Origin: an uncultured Lachnospiraceae bacterium
Lineage (GTDB): Bacteria; Bacillota; Clostridia; Lachnospirales; Lachnospiraceae
Direction of reading: 5' to 3'
DNA: 64,000 nucleotides
Assembly: GCA_937920345.1 (NCBI GenBank)
Contig: CALGVA010000053.1
Span: 62,001 to 126,000 of the forward strand
Shown here: piece by piece, positions 24,673 through 32,726 of the stretch
How the letters are laid out: each line of letters begins with the position of its first letter
Numbering within the stretch: position 1 is the first letter of the stretch
Notes under the pieces: model-generated
What the model saw: only the letters and a program-made list of their open reading frames with translations
The model's database searches: none
Told to the model about the DNA's origin: nothing
Program-made: the position numbers and the translations under genes

Positions 24673-25585
24673 ACGAAGGAACAGAGAAGCTTTTGCGGAG
24701 CACAGTTACTGGCAGTCCTATTCGGATATGATGGCGGCGCTTCTTTTGATTTTTATCCTGATGATTGCGATCACCCTTGCCATATACAGACAGAAAACCA
24801 ATGATCTGGATCAGACGAGGCTGGAACTGAGCACGGCGCAGAGTCAGCTGGATGAAACGATAGAGGATCTGGAACTCTCCAAGGCAGAACTGGAGAAATC
24901 CAATGAGGAGCTCGCGGCCTCTCTGGCACAGCTGCAGCAGGCTTACGATCAGGCGGCATTGACGCAGGAAGAATTAAATAACGCTTATCTGGAAATCGAA
25001 AATGCCAGACAGGAACTGACCGTGACGAAGCAGGAACTGCAGGATATCGTCGGTATCCGCACGGATATCATCGGAGCGCTGCAGTCGGCATTCAGCAATT
25101 CTACAATGAAAGTGGATGCCCAGACAGGTTCCATTACGTTTTCATCCGACGTGCTTTTCCGGTATAACAGTTCCTCGCTGACAGCGGACAGTAAGGAAAC
25201 ATTGAAGAATATTATTCCGATGTATCTGGATGTGCTGCTGCAGGATCAGTTCCGCGGTTATATCGCCGAGATCATCATTGAAGGCCACACGGATACGGAC
25301 GGCAGCTACCAGAGCAATATGGAGTTGTCCTATGCGCGTGCCAATGCCGTGGCGGATTTCTGTCTGAATAAGAAAAACGGACTGAGCGAGACCGAGATCG
25401 AACAGCTTCAAAAGATCCTTACCGTCAACGGCAAGTCATGGAGCAGCCCTGTTTATCAAAAGGATGCGTCCGGCAACCTGACAGAAGAGGTGGATATGCC
25501 TTCTTCCAGAAGGGTGGAGATCAAGTTCCGGCTGAAGGAAGATGAGATGATCGAGAAGATCGCCGGGATATTGGAACAGAGATAA
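24662..25585 (+). CDS. MotB/ZorB-like membrane protein with OmpA peptidoglycan-binding domain
   Basis: 307 residues, translated from an ATG that overlaps the channel gene. A single helix follows SYSDMMAALLLIFILMI; Asp22 in it matches the proton-binding Asp of MotB/ZorB. Residues 43-130 form a long heptad-rich coiled coil (LDQTRLELSTAQSQLDETIE and repeats). The C-terminal part is an OmpA-like domain with IIIEGHTDTDG and ELSYARANAVADF, which binds peptidoglycan. With the gene before it, it should form a cell-wall-anchored ion-driven motor. In Zorya defence, ZorC/D or ZorE lie beside such a pair; none are found here. Confidence 0.82.
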   Translation: MKSRRRNREAFAEHSYWQSYSDMMAALLLIFILMIAITLAIYRQKTNDLDQTRLELSTAQSQLDETIEDLELSKAELEKSNEELAASLAQLQQAYDQAALTQEELNNAYLEIENARQELTVTKQELQDIVGIRTDIIGALQSAFSNSTMKVDAQTGSITFSSDVLFRYNSSSLTADSKETLKNIIPMYLDVLLQDQFRGYIAEIIIEGHTDTDGSYQSNMELSYARANAVADFCLNKKNGLSETEIEQLQKILTVNGKSWSSPVYQKDASGNLTEEVDMPSSRRVEIKFRLKEDEMIEKIAGILEQR

Positions 25586-25587
25586 TT

Positions 25588-25640
25588 AAAATGCCATATT
25601 TGACATATTAGAAGATAAAATGTGTCAAATATGGCATTTT
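25588..25640. terminator. Bidirectional terminator between convergent genes
   Basis: AAAATGCCATATTTGACA (25588-25605) and TGTCAAATATGGCATTTT (25623-25640) are a perfect 18-bp inverted repeat with a 17-base loop, A-rich on one side and T-rich on the other. It sits between the motor pair and the aldo/keto reductase gene, which converge. Confidence 0.85.
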
Positions 25641-25654
25641 ATTGGCCCATCTTT

Positions 25655-26650
25655 TCAGCTGATCGACAGTATCTCATCAATCCTGCGGCGTTCTTCTTCG
25701 CTGAAATGCATATTATGAAGCATCCCCACGTTATCTGTGATCTGCGAAGGTCTGGAAGCGCCAATCAGAACACTTGTTATGTCTCCATCCCGCAGAATCC
25801 ATGAAAGCGCCATCTGGGCAAGACTCTGGCTCCGTTCTTTGGCAATCTCATTCAGAGACTGTATTTTTCTTAAAGTATCCTCATTCACAGCAGTTTCCTG
25901 TAAAAATCTTCCGTCGGTCCTGATCCGGCTGTCGGAAGGAATACCGTTCAGATAACGGTCTGTCAGAAGACCCTGTGCCAGCGGGCAGAAAGTTATGATG
26001 CCGATTCCGTTTCGGGCGGCATAGTCTTTTAAGCCGTCTTTCTCGATATCACGGACGAACATGGAATAATTTCTCTGATTGATGATAAACGGTGTTCCCA
26101 TGCTGCGGAATAATTCCGCAATGGCAACGGTCTGTTCCTTATTGTAGTTGGAGATACCGACATATAAAGCCTTACCGCTTCTGACGATACCGTCTAAAGC
26201 GGCGGCTGTTTCATAGAGCGGCGTGTCGGGATCGGGTCTGTGATGATAATAGATATCTACATAGTCAAGCCCCATTCGTGCCAGGCTCTGGTCAAGACTG
26301 GCAACCAGATATTTTTTGCTGCCCTTGTCGCCATAAGGGCCGGGCCACATTTCATAGCCTGCCTTGGTGGAGATGATCAGTTCATCCCGGTAGATACCGA
26401 GGCTTTTCTTTAAAATGCGTCCGAAGTTTTCCTCTGCCGCGCCGGGAACGGGGCCGTAGTTATTTGCCAGATCAAAATGCGTGATTCCGTGATCAAAGGC
26501 GGTCTGGCACATGGCGGTCATATTGTCGAAATTGCCGTTTGAGCCGAAGTTATGCCACAAACCCAGCGATACTGCGGGCAGCAACAGGCCGCTTGCGCCG
26601 CAGCGGTTGTATTTCATCTTGTCATAGCGTGTTTCTTGTGCCTGATACAT
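25655..26650 (-). CDS. Aldo/keto reductase
   Basis: 331 residues from the ATG at 26650 (GGAGG 5 bases upstream). The family signature runs through the protein: a catalytic Asp/Tyr/Lys/His set is indicated by DLANNYGP (Tyr), STKAGY (Lys) and DIYYHHRPD (His), and the NADPH-binding end reads LIGASRPSQITDNV. The sequence (LPAVSLGLWHNFGSN, FDHGITHFDLANNYG, FIINQRNYSMF) resembles the YghZ group that reduces L-glyceraldehyde 3-phosphate and other aldehydes. It stands alone between a shared terminator and an unrelated membrane gene, so its substrate is not indicated. Confidence 0.9.
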   Translation of the reverse strand: MYQAQETRYDKMKYNRCGASGLLLPAVSLGLWHNFGSNGNFDNMTAMCQTAFDHGITHFDLANNYGPVPGAAEENFGRILKKSLGIYRDELIISTKAGYEMWPGPYGDKGSKKYLVASLDQSLARMGLDYVDIYYHHRPDPDTPLYETAAALDGIVRSGKALYVGISNYNKEQTVAIAELFRSMGTPFIINQRNYSMFVRDIEKDGLKDYAARNGIGIITFCPLAQGLLTDRYLNGIPSDSRIRTDGRFLQETAVNEDTLRKIQSLNEIAKERSQSLAQMALSWILRDGDITSVLIGASRPSQITDNVGMLHNMHFSEEERRRIDEILSIS

Positions 26651-26689
26651 AGGAACCTCCATTTCGAAATGTTTCTTAATATTTTTTTA

Positions 26690-27493
26690 TTAATAGAATA
26701 TAACCGGTCCGTCAACGCTTCTGTTCTCTCTATCCGTCAGATCCATGTGATGGATCGCAAATCCCAGATACAGGCAGGCGACCGCGAATGCAAGGACAGA
26801 GTAACCGAAGAAACTGTAATGGATCAGTTTGAGCAGTCCTTTGATAAAGAGCGGCAGTGTTTTTGCATACAGGGAGAGCAGATAGAGCTGCCCGAATGTC
26901 AGTTTCCGGTTCATAAAAGAACAAATGATCATACCCACAAGTGCGACAAACAAAGCGCCCAGCAGATATCCCGCCAGCGAGAACAGCCAGGAAAATAGCA
27001 GGAAGACTGCCATAATCACGTAAATATAGTTAATTTTCTCATACACCCAGTCTCTTGAAAGGTCCCAGTCATCGGGATAGTCATAAAGATTGAGTTCTCC
27101 GTTATTCTTGATTAATACCGTTGTCTCGTCCGCAACGAATACCAGATCCATATCAGATGTTACGTCCCGCCACTCTGCTTCAGAGAAGTCTCTTAGATAA
27201 GAACCGAATTCTGATTCCATCATGATCTGGACACCGTCTTCACTATAGTAGAAGGATTCTTCCATCTGCAGTTTTCCCGCGTGCAGCTTAAAATCAGGAA
27301 ACATCATCACTGCTTCCCGCACCTCAGATACCATGTCCGCCGTAGAAGGGATGGTTCTCAGGTTGGCCAGTGCGAAATACAGCAGAAGGAGCACAGTCAC
27401 GTATAAGACAACCTTTCCGGCTTTGTTCCTTAAAAATTCGGGATAATGTTTCACGCCCGCAACAGAGAAAAACATTTCTTTGAATATATTCAT
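26690..27493 (-). CDS. DUF1189-like membrane protein
   Basis: 267 residues from the ATG at 27493, with GGAG 7-8 bases upstream. It has one N-terminal helix (VVLYVTVLLLLYFALANL), an extracytoplasmic part of about 130 residues, and four helices in the C-terminal half. The order (MNIFKEMFFSVAGVKHYPEF at the start, then the outer domain with FPDFKLHAGKL) fits the DUF1189 family of Firmicutes, whose function is not established. It follows the next upstream gene on the same strand by 22 bases, so the two probably share a transcript. Confidence 0.65.
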   Translation of the reverse strand: MNIFKEMFFSVAGVKHYPEFLRNKAGKVVLYVTVLLLLYFALANLRTIPSTADMVSEVREAVMMFPDFKLHAGKLQMEESFYYSEDGVQIMMESEFGSYLRDFSEAEWRDVTSDMDLVFVADETTVLIKNNGELNLYDYPDDWDLSRDWVYEKINYIYVIMAVFLLFSWLFSLAGYLLGALFVALVGMIICSFMNRKLTFGQLYLLSLYAKTLPLFIKGLLKLIHYSFFGYSVLAFAVACLYLGFAIHHMDLTDRENRSVDGPVIFY

Positions 27494-27515
27494 AATCTCC
27501 TCCACCTCTGTCTGA

Positions 27516-28013
27516 CTAATACATGAGCGAAGCGATGCCGACTGCCAGAATGAACTGTGCAATGGTTGATAACAGCCAGATTCCTATACAGACCAGTACA
27601 CGCACGCCCGTTGACTTCTTCCGGTTGGAAGCTACCGCCGCTATGGCAGTGATGATGAATACCTGTAAGATGCCGCCGATTGCCCCGCCGATCAGGAAGA
27701 AGAAATCTACTGCGTGCAGGACAATAAAGACCCATGCCCAGCCGGGCATTCTGGCAGGAATATATTCTTCACCCGTAGCACAGTCACGACCGTCATAGCT
27801 TAAGACCACAGTGCCGAACTGCTTGACATGCAGGACGGCCTCTTTTCCCTCGATCATCATAGAATAATGTGTTTCCGTAAGACTTGATTTTCTTGCCAGT
27901 TTGTTCAGCTTCACAGGTTCTGCACCGTTTACCGATATTGCATTCTTCTTCAGTTCTACCCTGTATGGAATACCTTGTACTTCAAAATTCCAGACCATTT
28001 CTTTTGCTGCCAT
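27516..28013 (-). CDS. Uncharacterised membrane protein with soluble N-terminal domain
   Basis: 165 residues. The first 90 form a soluble beta-rich domain (MVWNFEVQGIPYRVELKKN, VLHVKQFGTVVLSYDG). Two or three helices follow (WAWVFIVLHAVDFFFLIGGA, VFIITAIAAVA, IGIWLLSTIAQFILAVG). I do not recognise a family; the N-terminal pattern of W-x-F-x-V followed by V-x-L-x-x-N is loosely like the FAIM fold but this is weak. It is encoded just upstream of the DUF1189-like gene. Confidence 0.6.
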   Translation of the reverse strand: MAAKEMVWNFEVQGIPYRVELKKNAISVNGAEPVKLNKLARKSSLTETHYSMMIEGKEAVLHVKQFGTVVLSYDGRDCATGEEYIPARMPGWAWVFIVLHAVDFFFLIGGAIGGILQVFIITAIAAVASNRKKSTGVRVLVCIGIWLLSTIAQFILAVGIASLMY

Positions 28014-28143
28014 TTTTTCCCCTCATTTCTTTTCTTTGGATTTTGTGTCTTTACAGACATAATAATATTTATTTTACCATGATTTCTTTTAGAGATTCAA
28101 GTATACGATATAAATAACAAATGTTTACCAAATGTTTAACACG

Positions 28144-30456
28144 TCAGGCAATCATACGCAATAGCCTGCACGCCTCATAGAACTCTTCCGCCGAAAGTTC
28201 TTTCGGCGAGAACGCGGCTTGATTCAGTATCCGGATCAGCTTTCCGGGGATACCGTTTTCATCGGTCAGAACCCCGTGTCCGGTCAGCCATGTGATCTGC
28301 TCTTCAAAACTCTTCAGACCATGCAGTTCCCGCATTCGCACTTTGCGGATCATATCATGATAGTTCATCAGCAGTTTTTCGCTGCGGTCGGCCCGGTGAT
28401 AACGATACAGGGAGACTCCTTTTCGGACCAGGATCCACACGGGAATCAGAAGCAGCAGTATAATCAGGCAGAATACAAGTCTGTGAGACGGGACACGTAC
28501 AGCCGCATTCCTGTCAGTACCGGTATGCTGTTCTGTGGTGCTGGGATCGGCATAATCCGCAGCCTGTCCGTTTCGAAACAGGCGGGTAAACATATCCCAT
28601 ATGCTCATGCGGTCTTCTTCTGCATCCGTCCGATAAGGCGTAAGTTCTACGGGATACCAGCCCAGATTTTCATCGTATACCTCCACCCATGCGTGGGCAT
28701 TGGCATCCGAGGCGTCGTAGGATACAACGGCGTTTTGGGGTATAAGGGAGGTCCCTTCGTAGTAGTCGGCAACGCTTAGATCTGTCACGTCGGCATCGGC
28801 AGCCACCTCGAAGGCGTCCACGGCATACCCTTCCACATAGCGGGCGGGAATGCCCATATAACGCAGAATCAACACGGCGGAACTGGCATAGTGGGCACAG
28901 TAGCCTTTGCGTTTTTCCGACAGGAAATAATTAACGAAATCCTTGCGTCTCGGTGTGATCCCTGGGCTCAGTGTATAGGGGTATTCGTTCTGGAAGTAAT
29001 CCCGGAGCCCGGTGATGATGTCTTCCCGGGAACCGGCAAGCCCGGCTTCTGTACAGAAGGCGGCGACGGCGGGCAGATTCTCTTCCGGAACCGTCAGCCA
29101 CAGATCGCTTGAGAGCGGTCTGGCGTTTCCCTCGGGAGAGGCGGTCAGGAGCGGGTAATAGGTATATGCCTGTGTCCTGCCGGGAACGATCGTCTTTCGG
29201 GTATCCTCGGAATAATAGGGCAGGTATACACCGCGCATGGCCGCAATGTTTGTAATTTTCATGATGCCTTTGGCGTAATGAACGGGATCAGCCAGAAAAG
29301 CGCTTTTGAGCCGCAGCGCGGTGTCGCTGTCCCAGCCTTCGGCATAGGCTGTCGTGTCTTCTATGTTCCAGTGATTTTCATAGGGAATATAAGCGGCGCC
29401 GACGAAGGTCTTCAGATAGATCCGGTCGTAGGTATAGGGTACAAACTCCAGCGTCAGATCTGGCTCATAGTCCAGGCGGACGGAATTGACGCCGCCCAGC
29501 CGTCCGTTTACGAGTCCGCCGGTCGTGGGATAGAAGTTGATCAGTCCCATGACGCCAAGAAGATAGATATTCTCCATGGTATCCATAGTCTGCACTTTAA
29601 AGGAGCTCTGCTCACGGTCAGCAAGATAGGCGCTTTGCGGAAGCAGGAAGGAAGCGACACTCACGACGAGGCTGCACAGGACCGCAACCGCAAGCAGGAC
29701 GCTCATGACAGCCTTTGCGGATGCATTTCCGTAAAATACATGTTTTACGGCGGCTTTCTGCAAGGCCTTGGTCTTCAGGCGGTGGTAATGATAACGGTTT
29801 TGCCGCAGGATATATACGGTGATGAGTCCGGCTGTAAACAGAATAATATAGCCGGCAGCCGGCTCGTGCTCCAGATAGACAGGCACTAACAGGAAACAGA
29901 CGGAGGGAATGGCAGCCGAATAGTATCTGGCTTTGCGGGAGATCATTCCGTTTGTGATAACACAGCCGATGACAGCGAAATAGCACATTGCCACGGAAAT
30001 TGCCAGGTAATGATTTTCAACCTGTTCCGCGTAGCTGACCTGCGCTTCGGCTTCGAAGAAAGCGGCGGCAGCAGCTGCAATATCATTCAGGATGCCATAG
30101 AAACCGCTGCTGATATAGACGCGCATGCCGATTCCTGTGTACAGGGTGAGGATAAAGATCAGGGTGTAGCCCACATTTTCCCACCAGCCGGAAGCGTAGA
30201 GCGTGGCGCAGTAAAGTGCGGCGATAAGAGCCGACAGGAAGAAAGCCCACTTTGCGTAGGAAATATGAAATGCGGACAGCATACCGCCCAGACTTCCCGT
30301 GACGATGGCAAACAGGAAAAAGGCGCGGACGAGCAGATTGCTCCGGCTGACGGCTTTTTTCTCTCTGTCTGGAAGGGACAGGCCATCGGATAACAGGATA
30401 CCTTCGGACAGAACTATATTCTGTTGTTGTTTTCCGGTCCGGATCTTATCAGCCAT
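28144..30456 (-). CDS. Transglutaminase-like (TgpA-type) membrane protein
   Basis: 770 residues from the ATG at 30456, which overlaps the end of the DUF58 gene by 8 bases; GGAG is 10 bases upstream. The N-terminal third has about six membrane helices. The middle is a transglutaminase-like domain with RKGYCAHYASSAVLILRYMG (catalytic Cys), ARYVEGYAV, HAWVEVYDENLGWYPVELTP (catalytic His then Asp region). A further helix lies near 680 (LVFCLIILLLLIPVWIL), followed by a cytosolic tail of about 75 residues. The MoxR-DUF58-transglutaminase set is widespread; such proteins are thought to act on cell-surface proteins or peptides. Confidence 0.85.
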   Translation of the reverse strand: MADKIRTGKQQQNIVLSEGILLSDGLSLPDREKKAVSRSNLLVRAFFLFAIVTGSLGGMLSAFHISYAKWAFFLSALIAALYCATLYASGWWENVGYTLIFILTLYTGIGMRVYISSGFYGILNDIAAAAAAFFEAEAQVSYAEQVENHYLAISVAMCYFAVIGCVITNGMISRKARYYSAAIPSVCFLLVPVYLEHEPAAGYIILFTAGLITVYILRQNRYHYHRLKTKALQKAAVKHVFYGNASAKAVMSVLLAVAVLCSLVVSVASFLLPQSAYLADREQSSFKVQTMDTMENIYLLGVMGLINFYPTTGGLVNGRLGGVNSVRLDYEPDLTLEFVPYTYDRIYLKTFVGAAYIPYENHWNIEDTTAYAEGWDSDTALRLKSAFLADPVHYAKGIMKITNIAAMRGVYLPYYSEDTRKTIVPGRTQAYTYYPLLTASPEGNARPLSSDLWLTVPEENLPAVAAFCTEAGLAGSREDIITGLRDYFQNEYPYTLSPGITPRRKDFVNYFLSEKRKGYCAHYASSAVLILRYMGIPARYVEGYAVDAFEVAADADVTDLSVADYYEGTSLIPQNAVVSYDASDANAHAWVEVYDENLGWYPVELTPYRTDAEEDRMSIWDMFTRLFRNGQAADYADPSTTEQHTGTDRNAAVRVPSHRLVFCLIILLLLIPVWILVRKGVSLYRYHRADRSEKLLMNYHDMIRKVRMRELHGLKSFEEQITWLTGHGVLTDENGIPGKLIRILNQAAFSPKELSAEEFYEACRLLRMIA

Positions 30457-31525
30457 TGGTACATATCTCCATCTGTATCGTATCATTCTGTGCAGTCAGA
30501 CACAGGTAACTTTGCAGCTGTGGATAGCAGTTTGCCATATAATGCTGCAGTCCGTTGCAGTTGCGGGAGGACAGGTCGGTGCGAAAGATTTCACACAGAG
30601 CAGCCTCCAGTTCATCCGTGTCGCCGCAGGAGAAGGTGTCGAAAGTATAAAGACGCTGATTCCAGACAAGCAGTCTGAGGCTCATGTGTGCCCGAAGCAT
30701 ACCGGCGATCTGGAGACAGCCTTCCGCCAGCATGTTCTGTGCCATGGCCTTATCGTCGGGAAGATCCAGAAGGAGCACATGTTCACTGCCGGAGAGGGAG
30801 ACGCGCTCTTTCACCATCAGCTCCTGCCCTCTGGCTGAAAGTTTCCAGTGGATATCCCGCGGTCTGTCACCGGGCACATAGGCGCGGATGTCGCTGACTT
30901 CGCTGTGGTCGCTTCCCTTTCGTGTACTTTCCGTAAGCTCCGCCGCACCGGCATAAGCTTCCGGAAGGGAGAACTGCGGCGCTTCTTCATATTTCGGCAG
31001 GACGAAAAAGCATTCTTCCATACTGCAGCTGACGCGAATCCGGAAAATGCCCAGCAGATCCGCAAGGACATATTCTTTACAGGAAAAAGTGATTCGTCCA
31101 AGATCGGTTACGGAGACGGTCATCGGGAAATGTTTGGTGCCGCGGGGCGGAATCGCCAGCAGAAGCTTCTGCTCCTCTCCGGTCTGGAAAAAGGAGTTGC
31201 CGGTAAAAAGCTTCCATGTGCTGTGCAGTGCGCAGCAGAAGCTGTGGTTCGTTATGCTGATGATGACGCAGACCGGTTCCTGCGGGTGGACGGTTTTATG
31301 TGTAACCGTGATCGTGCCTTCTAAGGAATCCGCAAGGCGCCATGCCGCATAGAAAGAGCAGGGCACAAGCAGGGTGAGAATCATTCCCGCAAGCAGGAAG
31401 AAATATCCGCGCAAAGCCAGAAAGAGCAGGAAATTACTGGCATAAAGCAACAGGAATGCCGCCAGATGCAAAACGGAAATTTTTATTTTTTTGTTTTGGA
31501 TTATAGTCGTATCACGTGTATTCAT
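30449..31525 (-). CDS. DUF58-domain protein
   Basis: 358 residues. Two N-terminal helices (LAAFLLLYASNFLLFLALRG, FFLLAGMILTLLVPCSFYAA) precede a beta domain and the DUF58 segment: GSDHSEVSDIRAYVPGDRPR followed by IHWKLSAR, the family hallmark. Its vWA-like part contains HVLLLDLPDD. DUF58 proteins occur with MoxR ATPases and are proposed chaperone clients or partners. It lies 89 bases downstream of the MoxR gene and overlaps the transglutaminase gene by 8 bases, giving a single operon. Confidence 0.88.
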   Translation of the reverse strand: MNTRDTTIIQNKKIKISVLHLAAFLLLYASNFLLFLALRGYFFLLAGMILTLLVPCSFYAAWRLADSLEGTITVTHKTVHPQEPVCVIISITNHSFCCALHSTWKLFTGNSFFQTGEEQKLLLAIPPRGTKHFPMTVSVTDLGRITFSCKEYVLADLLGIFRIRVSCSMEECFFVLPKYEEAPQFSLPEAYAGAAELTESTRKGSDHSEVSDIRAYVPGDRPRDIHWKLSARGQELMVKERVSLSGSEHVLLLDLPDDKAMAQNMLAEGCLQIAGMLRAHMSLRLLVWNQRLYTFDTFSCGDTDELEAALCEIFRTDLSSRNCNGLQHYMANCYPQLQSYLCLTAQNDTIQMEICTNG

Positions 31526-31614
31526 GGGCGATATCTCAATATAACAGGATGTTTCACGGCAGATACTTGTTGAGTGGTTCTTGTACAGTTCATTTTGCAG
31601 AGCTTTACCGCAGT

Positions 31615-32544
31615 CTATATTTTAGGAGTCCGCACCGTCTCATAGAGCCTGTCTATGGCGGCAGCAGAGGAGGTGCCTTCGGCGAGCGCCCTGGCGCTGA
31701 GACGCACGCGGTGTCCGAGCACATCGACGAGCACACGCTGAATATCGTGAGCCGTGATAAAGTCCCGTCCGTCGATCATGGCCATGGCCCGCGACATGCG
31801 CAGCAGTGCAATGGCGGCACGGGGACTGGCGCCCTGCGCGAAAAGCGGATTGCTTCTTGTCTGTTCCACGAGGGATACCATATATTCATACAGGGAATCA
31901 TGTACAAATACCGCTTCGGTCCTGGTCTGCAGTTCCCGCAGTTCTTCCAGCGAGAGTATGGGCGATACGCCGGCAAGCTGCTTCCACACTTCGCCTTTTA
32001 ACAGAGCCACGGCATCTTCGTGACCCGGGTATCCCATAGAAAGGCGGATCAGAAAACGGTCAAGCTGGGACTCCGGCAGCAGCTGTGTACCGGAGGAACC
32101 TGCCGGATTCTGTGTGGCGATTACGATGAAGGGTTCCGGCAGTCTGCGGGTCATGCCCTCTATGCTCACCTGCCGCTCTTCCATGACCTCTAACAGCGCC
32201 GACTGGGTTTTCGGAGAGGTCCGGTTGATTTCGTCCGCGAGCAGCAGATTACAGAAGACCGCGCCCTCCTGAAACTCAAATGCTCCTTTCTGACTGTGAT
32301 ACATGGAGAAACCGAGCAGATCGCTGGGGAGAACATCGGGGGTAAACTGGACTCTTGTATAATCCAGAGACAGTACTTTGGCAAAAGTGGTGGCGAGGGT
32401 TGTCTTTCCTACACCGGGGATATCTTCCATCAGAATGTGACCGTCGCCGATGATCGCGGCAAGCACTTTTTCCACGACATCTTCTTTTCCCTTGATGATC
32501 CGGTTTACAGCGGCCTGAACCTGCATTAATTTATGTTCGGACAT
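31615..32544 (-). CDS. MoxR-family AAA+ ATPase
   Basis: 309 residues. Walker A is PGVGKTTLATTFA near 42, Walker B is LLLADEINRTSPKTQSALLE near 103, sensor 1 is IATQNP near 147, and ASPRAAIALL near 240 is the sensor 2 region, all in the order of MoxR AAA_3 ATPases. These act as chaperones that help assemble metalloenzymes or vWA proteins. It is the first gene of the MoxR-DUF58-transglutaminase operon and is divergent from the hybrid histidine kinase, with about 180 bases between. Confidence 0.92.
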   Translation of the reverse strand: MSEHKLMQVQAAVNRIIKGKEDVVEKVLAAIIGDGHILMEDIPGVGKTTLATTFAKVLSLDYTRVQFTPDVLPSDLLGFSMYHSQKGAFEFQEGAVFCNLLLADEINRTSPKTQSALLEVMEERQVSIEGMTRRLPEPFIVIATQNPAGSSGTQLLPESQLDRFLIRLSMGYPGHEDAVALLKGEVWKQLAGVSPILSLEELRELQTRTEAVFVHDSLYEYMVSLVEQTRSNPLFAQGASPRAAIALLRMSRAMAMIDGRDFITAHDIQRVLVDVLGHRVRLSARALAEGTSSAAAIDRLYETVRTPKI

Positions 32545-32726
32545 GATGTGCCTCCAGTATAATTATTTATAAAATTAGAGTATTAAAAGGTATTTTGTAA
32601 TGTATTTTTTGATATCTTACTTATTATATAATAAGCCCCTTCCGCATACAAGCCCGCCTTTGCGTTGACTTTTCCGGCTTTGCTGGATACAATAGATTCA
32701 GGATTTTTATAACGGGGTTGTTGTAT

